A stretch of DNA of 64,000 nucleotides, from assembly GCF_000238375.3 (NCBI RefSeq), contig NZ_AHBZ03000014.1, positions 62,001 through 126,000 on the forward strand, written 5' to 3'. The position numbers and the translations under genes are program-made. The DNA is from Pseudoalteromonas citrea. GTDB taxonomy: Bacteria > Pseudomonadota > Gammaproteobacteria > Enterobacterales > Alteromonadaceae. The notes under the pieces were generated by a model, which did no database searches, had not been told where the DNA came from, and worked only from the letters and a program-made list of their open reading frames with translations. Positions 45,707 through 53,871 of this stretch are shown piece by piece. Every line of letters starts with the position of its first letter. Position 1 is the first letter of the stretch.

Positions 45707-46369
45707 ATGGCTTTATCACGTGAACAAGTTGCAATGCGTGTTGCACAAGAACTAAAAGATGGTTATTACGTTAATCTGGGTATTGGTATTCCTACGCTTG
45801 TAGCCAATTTCGTACCTAAAGGTATTGAGGTCATGCTGCAATCAGAAAACGGTCTTTTAGGCATGGGTCCGTACCCTACTGAAGACCAAGTTGACGCAGA
45901 TATGATCAACGCGGGTAAAGAAACCGTGACAGCAGCCACAGGTGCGGCTATTTTTAATAGTGCAGAAAGTTTTGCCATGATCCGTGGTGGTCATGTAGAC
46001 TTAACGGTTCTAGGTGCATTTGAAGTTGATCAACAAGGCAATATCGCGTCTTGGATGATCCCGAAAAAATTAATTAAAGGTATGGGTGGTGCGATGGATC
46101 TCGTCGCTGGTGCACAAAATATCATTGTGACCATGACCCATGCTAGCAAGCACGGCGACTCTAAGTTACTAGAGACCTGCTCACTGCCACTGACTGGCGT
46201 GAACTGTGTTAAAAAGATAGTAACTGACTTAGCCGTACTTGAAGTAAAAGATGGCGCGTTTTATTTGTTAGAACGTGCCCCTGGTGTTAGTGTTGATGAA
46301 ATTATAAGCAAAACAGCAGGCAAACTCATTGTTGAAGGTGATATTCCTGAAATGCAGTTTGCCGAGTAA
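45707..46369 (+). CDS. scoB: 3-Oxoacid CoA-transferase subunit B
   Basis: 220 aa. VNLGIGIPTLVANFVP and the active-site Glu47 in LQSENGLLGMGPYP are the classic subunit B motifs; IRGGHVDLTVLGAFEVDQQGN and KGMGGAMDLVAGA follow. The Glu carries the CoA thioester intermediate. It is the final gene of the plus-strand operon, 12 nt after scoA, with a strong terminator 66 bp downstream. Confidence 0.96.
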   Translation: MALSREQVAMRVAQELKDGYYVNLGIGIPTLVANFVPKGIEVMLQSENGLLGMGPYPTEDQVDADMINAGKETVTAATGAAIFNSAESFAMIRGGHVDLTVLGAFEVDQQGNIASWMIPKKLIKGMGGAMDLVAGAQNIIVTMTHASKHGDSKLLETCSLPLTGVNCVKKIVTDLAVLEVKDGAFYLLERAPGVSVDEIISKTAGKLIVEGDIPEMQFAE

Positions 46370-46434
46370 TCGACTTACCAGAGCTTATTTAATGTACCGA
46401 CCTCATTCCCAGTGCTTAAAGCGCTGAGTTACCC

Positions 46435-46462
46435 AAAACCCCTCGTTAGAGGGGTTTTTTTT
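46435..46462 (+). terminator. Rho-independent terminator after scoB
   Basis: AAAACCCCTC (46435-46444), loop GTTA, GAGGGGTTTT (46449-46458) and a T8 tract. The stem is symmetric enough to also serve the convergent Msr gene, which ends at 46473. Confidence 0.92.
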
Positions 46463-46472
46463 ATGTTACAAC

Positions 46473-47753
46473 TTATTTATTCGCAACAAAATCTAATACC
46501 GTTGCATTTATACAGTACCTGTCAGACCCTCCAGGACCCTCATTTGCAAATACGTGACCTAAATGAATACCACTTGATTTAGAACGAATTTCAGTACGCT
46601 TCATGCCATAACTATTATCTTCATGGTAAGTGACACTGCCCTTTACTGGGTACTTAAACGATAACCAGCCAGTACCTGAATTAAAACGATCTTTGGTATT
46701 AAAAAGTGCTGCACCACTGAGTTTATCTATGAAAACCCCGTCAGCCGTATTTTTAAACAAGTCATACTCTTTACAAAACGGACGATCAGTCCCTTTCTGG
46801 AAGGCAATAGAATAAGCTTCACTGTCACCCAATTTAAATGCCCCTAACGCTTTATAAAATCGAGGCTTATCCATAAAACCTTGATGACCAAATACTTCTT
46901 TGCCATCGTCCATGAATAAAATCGTTGGGGTCGCCCATGTTGCCGATTTAACTTTTAACCCTCGCAATTCATCGGCATATCTAAAGTGCACAGGAATATC
47001 ACCTTGATAATCGTTTAGCACAGTCTTCTTTAGCTTTTCACAGTAAGGGCAATAATTTTTTGAATCGATAACAACGATATGCTTACCACTCAGTATCCCC
47101 TTGTTATCACGGGTTTCTCGTTCAACAGGCGCAAATACAACCCCCGTAGAATGATCTGGACAATAGCCATTGGGGTTTTTAACCAAATAATTCTGGTGAT
47201 ACTCTTCAGCGGGGTAAAATTTTCCCAATGGTTTAATTTTTGTCTGTATTTTTCCATAGCCATTTTTAGACAGTAAACCTTGATAAGTCGCCTTTAATGT
47301 AAACGCCATTTTTTGCTGTTCAGGCTCACTAAACAAAATAGTCGAACGGTACTGGGTGCCAATATCATTCCCCTGTCGGTTTTTCTGAGTTGGGTCGTGA
47401 CTTTCAAAGTAGCTTTGTAACAGTGTTTGAGTGGTTAAAATATTGGCGTTATACGTTACTTTAACCACCTCTGCATAATTATGCTCATCAAACTGTCGTG
47501 CACGTTTGGTTATTTCCTTATAACTTGCTTTAAAGCCCGTACCATCAGCATAACCAGATTCAGCATCAATTACCCCTTGCATGGCCTCGTAGCGCTTCTC
47601 CGCTCCCCAAAAGCACCCAGAGCCTAGAACCAACGTCTTCACATGCATACTCGCCTGTTCAGGCTGTGGCATTGGCATATCACCAGCATATCCAGAAAAC
47701 GAACTCACCAAAAATATGGCAGTCAACAGCGGCTTCTTTAAACTATTCGACAT
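46473..47753 (-). CDS. msrAB: Exported MsrA-thioredoxin-MsrB fusion, methionine sulfoxide reductase
   Basis: 426 aa from the ATG at 47753. Residues 1-23 are a signal peptide (PLLTAIFLVSSFSGYAG). MsrA (about 38-215) has the catalytic Cys47 in GSGCFWGAEKRYEAM. A thioredoxin-like domain (220-305) carries Cys235-Pro-Tyr-Cys238. MsrB (310-426) has the catalytic Cys414 in RYCINATVL. The enzymes reduce both diastereomers of methionine sulfoxide in the periplasm. The order MsrA-Trx-MsrB differs from Neisseria PilB (Trx-MsrA-MsrB). In MsrB the zinc CxxC pairs are missing (VFIDKLSGAALF where CCVVCG-type sequence is usual). Confidence 0.92.
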   Translation of the reverse strand: MSNSLKKPLLTAIFLVSSFSGYAGDMPMPQPEQASMHVKTLVLGSGCFWGAEKRYEAMQGVIDAESGYADGTGFKASYKEITKRARQFDEHNYAEVVKVTYNANILTTQTLLQSYFESHDPTQKNRQGNDIGTQYRSTILFSEPEQQKMAFTLKATYQGLLSKNGYGKIQTKIKPLGKFYPAEEYHQNYLVKNPNGYCPDHSTGVVFAPVERETRDNKGILSGKHIVVIDSKNYCPYCEKLKKTVLNDYQGDIPVHFRYADELRGLKVKSATWATPTILFMDDGKEVFGHQGFMDKPRFYKALGAFKLGDSEAYSIAFQKGTDRPFCKEYDLFKNTADGVFIDKLSGAALFNTKDRFNSGTGWLSFKYPVKGSVTYHEDNSYGMKRTEIRSKSSGIHLGHVFANEGPGGSDRYCINATVLDFVANK

Positions 47754-48025
47754 CAAATATAACCTTTTAAAAGTTTTTGACTGACTTAATTAGCTCAGTA
47801 CACACATTCATTGCTCTGCTTACATAGACCTTAGTACAGCACTTTTGATTTCAATTACCGCAATAAATTACGCACATCTAACCAACAAAGTTCAATTTAA
47901 ATTACCTATATTCGTCACATAACAACCGTAACTGAGCTTTGTAAAATGGCAGTTCAACGACTATTAGTTACCTGTATTCAATTTTTGATGTAAAAACTCT
48001 GCAGTTTTCTTACTTAGGATTTATC

Positions 48026-49543
48026 ATGAAACTTTTTTCTTCTATGAGTGCAGTTACACTCGCTGTAATGAGCACGAGTAATGCCTTCGCCGCTGATTTC
48101 AATTTCACGTCAAAACTCGCAAAAGGCGATGCACTTGTCGTTTTTCAAAATGTCGATAGCGATGCAAATCTTAAGTTTCTTGACCGAGATACTCGTAAAC
48201 AATTGCAGCGCGCAATAAAAACAGACGCGTTTACCGGTAAATATGGCAAAACAGTTGACGTACTCGCGCCCGTAGACAGCAAGTATTCTCGTATCGTTGT
48301 GGTTGGGTTAGGCCAAAGCAGTGAGTTAACAGCAGCTAAAATGGCTAAACTTGGTGGTAATATTCACGCGAAGCTAGAAGCAAAAAAAATAGCCAATGTG
48401 TCACTTGCATTTGAGTCTGTGCAAAGTGATGTGGAAAATAGTGAGCTTGCTGCACAATTTGCACATGGTGCCAACCTTCGCGACTATACATTTGAAGTCT
48501 ACAAAAAAGAACCACAAGCATTTAATGTAACTTATAACATTGATGTTGCAGACAAAAAGCAAACTATTAAACGCTATCAAGAACTTGCTAATATTGAACA
48601 AGGGGTGTTTTTAGCTCGCGATTTGACGTCTGAAATTGCAACAGAAATGACACCGGTTGATTTTGCACTAGAAGCAAAGTCACTCGAAAAGCTGGGCGTT
48701 AAAATTACCATCTTAGAGCCTGCACAATTGAAAGAACTTGGCATGGGCGCACTTGAAGGTGTCGGTCGTGGTAGTAAAGAAGGAGCACGTCTTATTGTTG
48801 CTCACTACGAAGGTAATAAAGACACACCTATCGCCCTTGTAGGTAAAGGGATCACCTTTGATTCAGGTGGTTATAGCCTCAAAAAAGGCCCTTCAATCGC
48901 GCGTATGAAATCAGATATGGCGGGCGCGGCGGCAGTACTTGGTACAATCAAAGCAATCGCGTTAAATAAAGCCGATGTTAATGTTGTTGCTGTGATGGGT
49001 ATGGCTGCTAATATGGTCTCTCGCTACTCTATCGCACCAGGTGACGTACTGCGCACAGCTGAAGGACATAGCGTAGAAGTCGTTAACACTGACGCCGAAG
49101 GCCGTTTAGTATTAAGCGATGCAATGTGGTACGCACGTAAACACTTTAAGCCAGAAATAATGGTTGATGTTGCCACGTTAACTGGATCTAAGATTCGCGC
49201 CGTAGGTAATCGCTATTCAGCTATCTTTTCAGAAGACGATGTCCTAGTTGAGCAAATGACACTCGCTGGTAAGCAAGTTAACGAACAAGTATGGCGCTTA
49301 CCTTTGGGCTATAAAGATACACTTTCTTCAGATATAGCAGACTTCACTAACCTAGGTTCAAGCGGACCGGGGGCCACAACTGCAGCTACTTTCCTTCAAC
49401 AATTTGCTGGCGATACACGTTGGCTACACATTGACATTGCAGGTAATGCATTATCGAGTAAAGCCAAAGGAGAAGTACCTGTCGGTGGCACAGGTTACGG
49501 TGTTCGCCTGCTGAGCGAGTGGTTATTAAAAAACCATAAATAG
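48026..49543 (+). CDS. Exported leucyl aminopeptidase (M17 family)
   Basis: 505 aa. A signal peptide (MKLFSSMSAVTLAVMSTSNAFA, residues 1-22) precedes the M17 fold. The bimetallic site is intact: Lys274 and Asp279 in GKGITFDSGG, Asp297 in MKSDMAG, Asp356 and Glu358 in NTDAEGR. Cytoplasmic PepA has no signal peptide, so this is an exported paralogue, probably acting on peptides in the periplasm. Divergent from the Msr fusion; monocistronic with a strong terminator. Confidence 0.93.
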   Translation: MKLFSSMSAVTLAVMSTSNAFAADFNFTSKLAKGDALVVFQNVDSDANLKFLDRDTRKQLQRAIKTDAFTGKYGKTVDVLAPVDSKYSRIVVVGLGQSSELTAAKMAKLGGNIHAKLEAKKIANVSLAFESVQSDVENSELAAQFAHGANLRDYTFEVYKKEPQAFNVTYNIDVADKKQTIKRYQELANIEQGVFLARDLTSEIATEMTPVDFALEAKSLEKLGVKITILEPAQLKELGMGALEGVGRGSKEGARLIVAHYEGNKDTPIALVGKGITFDSGGYSLKKGPSIARMKSDMAGAAAVLGTIKAIALNKADVNVVAVMGMAANMVSRYSIAPGDVLRTAEGHSVEVVNTDAEGRLVLSDAMWYARKHFKPEIMVDVATLTGSKIRAVGNRYSAIFSEDDVLVEQMTLAGKQVNEQVWRLPLGYKDTLSSDIADFTNLGSSGPGATTAATFLQQFAGDTRWLHIDIAGNALSSKAKGEVPVGGTGYGVRLLSEWLLKNHK

Positions 49544-49591
49544 CATTTGACTGCCGCTGTATTTAAACCAAAAGCACACTTTATATAATTT

Positions 49592-49618
49592 AAAAACCAT
49601 GCACTGCATGGTTTTTTT
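49592..49618 (+). terminator. Rho-independent terminator after the aminopeptidase gene
   Basis: AAAAACCATGCA (49592-49603) pairs with TGCATGGTTTTT (49605-49616), with a tight loop and a T7 tract. It separates the aminopeptidase gene from the pxp operon. Confidence 0.88.
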
Positions 49619-49680
49619 ATACTTGTTAATTACAAATTAGATATACTAGCAACAATAATAAAAAGTATATTGGAGACTGG

Positions 49681-50343
49681 ATGATTGATCCGCATTGCTA
49701 CTTATTGGGGGAGCAAGCCATTGTCTTTATGCTCGAAACTGACACCCCTTCAACAAGTGAACAACGGCGTTTATTTACCTTGACGTCTAAATTAATGAAT
49801 ATTGATGCGTTTTTTGATGTTGTACCAACAAAGTCCTCTGTGACAGTCTATTTGAAGCGTCCTCAAGATTATCAAGTATGGATAAATCAGATCATTCGCT
49901 TGTGGGATGAATGTGAGTTAGCCAGCTTTACGCCTAACAGGCACCGCTTTGAAGTAACGTATGGGGGCCAATTTGGACCAGATCTCACTGACCTTGCCAA
50001 CAGCCTTTCATTATCTGAACACAACATCATTGAACTTCATACATCTGTAACATATCAGGTAGAATTTATTGGCTTTTTACCGGGTTTTGGTTATTTGGGA
50101 ACCTTGCCAAAAGCGCTGCAAGTGCCGAGAAAGTCGACCCCTAGAACAAGTGTACCCAAGGGCTCTGTTGCCATTGCACAGGAGCTTACTGCGATATATC
50201 CAAGTAACTCCCCTGGCGGTTGGCACTTAATTGGCTTATGTAACACGCCTTTATTTGATCCTACTCTTAAACAGCCAAGCTTATTGCTGCCAGGCGATCA
50301 GGTTCAATTTATCCCAGCAAAGGACAGTGTATGCTCAAAGTAA
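49681..50343 (+). CDS. pxpB: 5-Oxoprolinase subunit PxpB (KipI-like)
   Basis: 220 aa. Cyclophilin-like KipI fold with the blocks FEVTYGGQFGPDLTDLA, FIGFLPGFGYLGTLPKALQVPRKSTPRTSVPKGSVAIA and YPSNSPGGWHLIG, all strongly conserved in PxpB. PxpB and PxpC, with PxpA, form the ATP-dependent 5-oxoprolinase. GGAG lies 7 nt before the ATG. It is first of five tightly packed genes. Confidence 0.94.
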   Translation: MIDPHCYLLGEQAIVFMLETDTPSTSEQRRLFTLTSKLMNIDAFFDVVPTKSSVTVYLKRPQDYQVWINQIIRLWDECELASFTPNRHRFEVTYGGQFGPDLTDLANSLSLSEHNIIELHTSVTYQVEFIGFLPGFGYLGTLPKALQVPRKSTPRTSVPKGSVAIAQELTAIYPSNSPGGWHLIGLCNTPLFDPTLKQPSLLLPGDQVQFIPAKDSVCSK

Positions 50344-51263
50344 TTAAACAAGGTGTGCTATGCAGTATTCAAGATGCAGGGCGTCATGGCTATCGACATT
50401 TAGGTGTTGGGCAATCGGGCGCACTAGACCCAACAGCACTCAAACTGGCTAATTTATTAGTCAATAATAACATCAATGATCCCGTTATTGAGATCACCAT
50501 TGGTCTTGCAGAGTTTGAATTCAGCGCATCAACTAACTTCTCAATAACGGGCGGTGACTTACGAGCGAAACTGAATAGCAGTCCACTATATCCCGGCTGG
50601 CGATATTTTGCTAAGCCTGGAGATAAACTCTCATTTGCTACCAACCACAGCGCACAGCGTGCCTATTTGGCCATTCAAGGTGGCTTTGCCATTGAAGAGC
50701 TACTAAATGCGAAATCAACCGATATTCAAGCACAGTTTGGTGGGTTTTCTGGCCGAGCGCTTATAGCGGGTGACGAGCTCTCTTTTCCCTGCAATAAAGT
50801 CGCCCTTAAGCACCTTGGCGCTAAACAACCAGAATACGCTAATGAAGTAAGAGTACTCAAAGGGCCCCATTGTGATAAGCTGCCAAAGGGGGCTTTTGAG
50901 CACTTTTTACAAACTGAGTGGCTGATCAGTGAAATGCATAGCCGCATGGGTTCGCGGTTAACGGCAAATCAAACCATTAAGCACAATGCAACAATCTCGA
51001 GCCAAGCTGTTCACCCTGGAGTAGTCCAACTTCCCCCTAACGGGCACCCAATTGTGTTGCTCAATGACTGTCAAACAACTGGAGGCTACCCCATTATTGC
51101 ATCGGTGATCAGTGCAGACCTGCGTTTATTTAGTCAATTAGGCAGTAAACAAAAATGTAAGTTTAGTAGCGTCAGTGTTTCGCAAGCTCACCAAGCTATG
51201 AATAAATTAAACTCACACTTAGCGCAATTTGCGTTAGCGAATAATAACAATATAGAGCAGTAG
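50331..51263 (+). CDS. pxpC: 5-Oxoprolinase subunit PxpC (KipA-like)
   Basis: 310 aa. Cyclophilin-like KipA fold: QDAGRHGYRHLGVGQSGALDP, LEITIG-like IEITIGLAEF, AYLAIQGGF and PPNGHPIVLLNDCQTTGGYPIIASV, the last being the family's best-known block. It overlaps pxpB by 13 nt, so the subunits are likely coupled in translation. Confidence 0.94.
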   Translation: MLKVIKQGVLCSIQDAGRHGYRHLGVGQSGALDPTALKLANLLVNNNINDPVIEITIGLAEFEFSASTNFSITGGDLRAKLNSSPLYPGWRYFAKPGDKLSFATNHSAQRAYLAIQGGFAIEELLNAKSTDIQAQFGGFSGRALIAGDELSFPCNKVALKHLGAKQPEYANEVRVLKGPHCDKLPKGAFEHFLQTEWLISEMHSRMGSRLTANQTIKHNATISSQAVHPGVVQLPPNGHPIVLLNDCQTTGGYPIIASVISADLRLFSQLGSKQKCKFSSVSVSQAHQAMNKLNSHLAQFALANNNNIEQ

Positions 51264-51265
51264 TT

Positions 51266-51991
51266 ATGAACGAATTAAATTTATTACCACTAAGCGGTAT
51301 TGTGATTGTCGTGCTGGGCTTTGCCTTGCGCTTCAACCCGCTTTTAGTGGTCACCGCAGCTGGCTTAGTGACTGGCTGGGCCGTTGATATGCAATTTTTG
51401 GCACTAATTGAAACCTTTGGCGAAAAGTTTATGAACTCCCGTCAATTGGCTAGCTTTTTACTTATTTTACCCGTTATAGCGTTACTAGAACGCCATGGCC
51501 TACAACAGCGAGCACAAAGTTGGATAGCCAGTATAAAAAGCGCCACCACAGCCCGGATACTTTCTGTCTATTTTGTGGTTCGTGAATGCTCATCTGCATT
51601 AGGTTTACTGAGTTTAGCAGGCCAACCGCAAACAGTTAGGCCATTGCTCGCCCCGATGGCGCTAGGTGCAGCCAGCAATGTTCATGGTGAGCTACCAAAA
51701 GAAGTGAAAGATATGATCAGCGCGCATGCCGCAGCATGCGACAACATTGCCATGTTTTTCGGCGAAGACATTTTTATTGCATTTGGAGCTGTGTTACTCA
51801 TGGATGCTTTTTTGCGAGAAAACGGCATAGAAGGGATTGAGCCTTTACACATCGGATTATGGGCAATTCCAACCGCAATTGCCGCACTTATCGTCCATCT
51901 ATTTCGATTAGCAAGATTAGAAGCGAAAATTACCCAAGCAGTCGCCACTCATAGAAAACAACCGGCTAACTTAACGGGAGAGTTATCATGA
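51266..51991 (+). CDS. DUF969 family membrane protein
   Basis: 241 aa with about six hydrophobic segments. The motifs RECSSALGLLSLAGQPQTVRPLLAPMALGAA and HAAACDNIAMFFGEDIFIAFGAVLLM are strongly conserved in DUF969. The family is always paired with DUF979, as here (overlap 4 nt). Neighbouring 5-oxoprolinase genes suggest a 2-component importer for pyroglutamate or short peptides; no transport assay is known to me. Confidence 0.9.
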   Translation: MNELNLLPLSGIVIVVLGFALRFNPLLVVTAAGLVTGWAVDMQFLALIETFGEKFMNSRQLASFLLILPVIALLERHGLQQRAQSWIASIKSATTARILSVYFVVRECSSALGLLSLAGQPQTVRPLLAPMALGAASNVHGELPKEVKDMISAHAAACDNIAMFFGEDIFIAFGAVLLMDAFLRENGIEGIEPLHIGLWAIPTAIAALIVHLFRLARLEAKITQAVATHRKQPANLTGELS

Positions 51992-53007
51992 GTGCACCAT
52001 CGACAAGTACAACCGATACGATAGCTATCATTTCCATCGAAAATATCTATTTATTAATCGGTTTTGTGGTCATGTTCTTAGTCATCCGTACTTTACAAGA
52101 CCAAGGTCACCCAAAGAAATATGGCACTGCGCTATTTTGGGTATTATTCGGCAACGTATTTTTGTTTGGCGATTTATCAGTGTCACTCTTTGGTACAGCA
52201 ATCACCTATCAGTGGGTTGGCTTGAGTGTAATGATCATCGCTTTACTCGCAGGCTTTGGCTTGGTTTCAATGGGCACTTACGACACACCATCAGATGAAG
52301 TAAAAACACAAAGCGCTGAAAGAATTGGCAACAAGCTATTTATGCCTGCCGTGATGATCCCCATCGTAACCGTTGTATGTACTTTGTTACTCGGCCACAT
52401 TAATTTTAATGACTGGTATTTATTTGATCAAAACCATTTAACCCTAGCCTCCTTAACACTGGCTTGTGCCGTAGCGCTGTTAGTTGGATGGAAGCTCACC
52501 TCAGGTAGCCCAGTACAAGCACTCACTGAGTCTCGCCGATTAGTTGATTCAATCGGCTGGGCCGCTATCTTACCGCAAATGCTTGCTATGCTAGGTGGTG
52601 TCTTCATCGTTGCTCAAACAGGCACCGCTATTCAAGAGCTTGTCACATTGTTTATTTCACCCGATAACCGCTTTATGTTGGTAGTACTGTACTGTGTAGG
52701 CATGGCACTGTTCACTATGATAATGGGTAATGCCTTTGCCGCATTCCCAGTTATGACTGCGGGTATAGCAGTCCCCTTTCTCATTCAAGGCCACGGTGCA
52801 TCAGCCGCGCCACTGGTTGCAATAGGTATGTATTCTGGCTACTGCGGTACATTAATGACCCCTATGGCTGCAAACTTCAATATTGTTCCTGCTGCATTGT
52901 TAGATCTGAAAGACAAATATCAAGTCATCAAAGTCCAGATCCCAACGGCACTGGCACTACTGGTAATTAATATTCTACTTATGTACGGAGTGATCTTTAA
53001 TGACTAA
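51988..53007 (+). CDS. DUF979 family membrane protein
   Basis: 339 aa, about nine hydrophobic segments. Blocks include FVVMFLVIRTLQD, GNAFAAFPVMTAGIAVPFLIQGHGASAAPLVAIGMYSGYCGTLMTPMAANFNIVPAALLDL and the C-terminal TALALLVINILLMY. It overlaps DUF969 upstream by 4 nt and pcp downstream by 8 nt, so it is part of the pyroglutamate operon. Likely membrane transporter subunit. Confidence 0.9.
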   Translation: MSAPSTSTTDTIAIISIENIYLLIGFVVMFLVIRTLQDQGHPKKYGTALFWVLFGNVFLFGDLSVSLFGTAITYQWVGLSVMIIALLAGFGLVSMGTYDTPSDEVKTQSAERIGNKLFMPAVMIPIVTVVCTLLLGHINFNDWYLFDQNHLTLASLTLACAVALLVGWKLTSGSPVQALTESRRLVDSIGWAAILPQMLAMLGGVFIVAQTGTAIQELVTLFISPDNRFMLVVLYCVGMALFTMIMGNAFAAFPVMTAGIAVPFLIQGHGASAAPLVAIGMYSGYCGTLMTPMAANFNIVPAALLDLKDKYQVIKVQIPTALALLVINILLMYGVIFND

Positions 53008-53662
53008 CTCAGTAAAACCCTGTGTTTTAATCACGGGCTTTGCCCCATTTGGTGGTGAAAAAATTAACCCTTCGTGGCAAGCAGTTCAAGCCTTAGAAGG
53101 GCTTAACATTGATGGCTTTGCTATTCACACTAAAGAGCTCCCGTGTGAGTTTGATACCTCTATCAGTGTGCTTCAAGGGGCTATAAATAAATACTCTCCA
53201 CATGTCGTGTTGTGTATTGGCCAAGCAGGTGGTCGCGCTGATATTTCCATTGAACGTGTTGCGATTAATGTCAATGATGCGCGCATTGCCGATAATGCCG
53301 GTGCACAACCTATTGATACGCCCGTGGTAGCAACAGGCCCTGCCGCTTATTTTACTAATTTGCCTATAAAGCGTATACAGCAGGCGTTACACCAGTCTGA
53401 TATTCCAGCTTCCATTTCAAATACTGCCGGTACTTATGTGTGTAATCATATAATGTATGGCCTAATGCACGAAATTACATTACATCACCAAAATATCAAA
53501 GGCGGATTTGTCCATATTCCCTATTTACCAAGCCAAGCAGTGCATCATAATGGTGCACCGAGTATGAGTCAGGAAACAGTCATATCAGCATTGAAAGTCA
53601 TAGTTACCGCTGCAATCAGCAATAAAACAGATCTCAAAGTGACGGCAGGTACAACCCACTAA
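53000..53662 (+). CDS. pcp: Pyroglutamyl-peptidase I
   Basis: 220 aa. Family C15: ITGFAPFGGEKINPSW near the start, Glu in ERVAINVNDARIADNAG, Cys in SNTAGTYVCNHIMYGL and His in GGFVHIPYLP form the Glu-Cys-His triad. It removes N-terminal pyroglutamate from peptides in the cytoplasm; the freed 5-oxoproline would be hydrolysed by the PxpABC enzyme encoded in the same operon. Confidence 0.95.
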   Translation: MTNSVKPCVLITGFAPFGGEKINPSWQAVQALEGLNIDGFAIHTKELPCEFDTSISVLQGAINKYSPHVVLCIGQAGGRADISIERVAINVNDARIADNAGAQPIDTPVVATGPAAYFTNLPIKRIQQALHQSDIPASISNTAGTYVCNHIMYGLMHEITLHHQNIKGGFVHIPYLPSQAVHHNGAPSMSQETVISALKVIVTAAISNKTDLKVTAGTTH

Positions 53663-53674
53663 CAGTCAACCCAT

Positions 53675-53707
53675 ATTGGTGCAGCTTAGCTTCTTTGTTG
53701 CACCAAT
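53675..53707 (+). other. Hairpin after pcp
   Basis: ATTGGTGCA (53675-53683) pairs with TGCACCAAT (53699-53707), 15-nt loop. There is no T-run, so termination by it alone is doubtful. Confidence 0.5.
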
Positions 53708-53786
53708 AAAGACACCAAATCGAGCAAAAAAATACCATTTAACCGTGTGACTTAGTCTTTCATTTCTGATACACCTATAGTAACCG

Positions 53787-53807
53787 AAAGGCACAACGGT
53801 GCCTTTT
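53787..53807 (+). terminator. Terminator-like hairpin upstream of asnB
   Basis: AAAGGCAC (53787-53794), AACG loop, GTGCCTTT (53799-53806), then TTCATC. It lies 65 bp upstream of asnB. It may end the pcp operon or act as an attenuator in the asnB leader. TATAAT at 53818-53823 lies downstream and could be an asnB -10 element. Confidence 0.6.
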
Positions 53808-53871
53808 CATCAACTAATATAATAATTAAGGGAAGCCATAGCGCTTACCCAACACAGGAATGAGGTATTTT

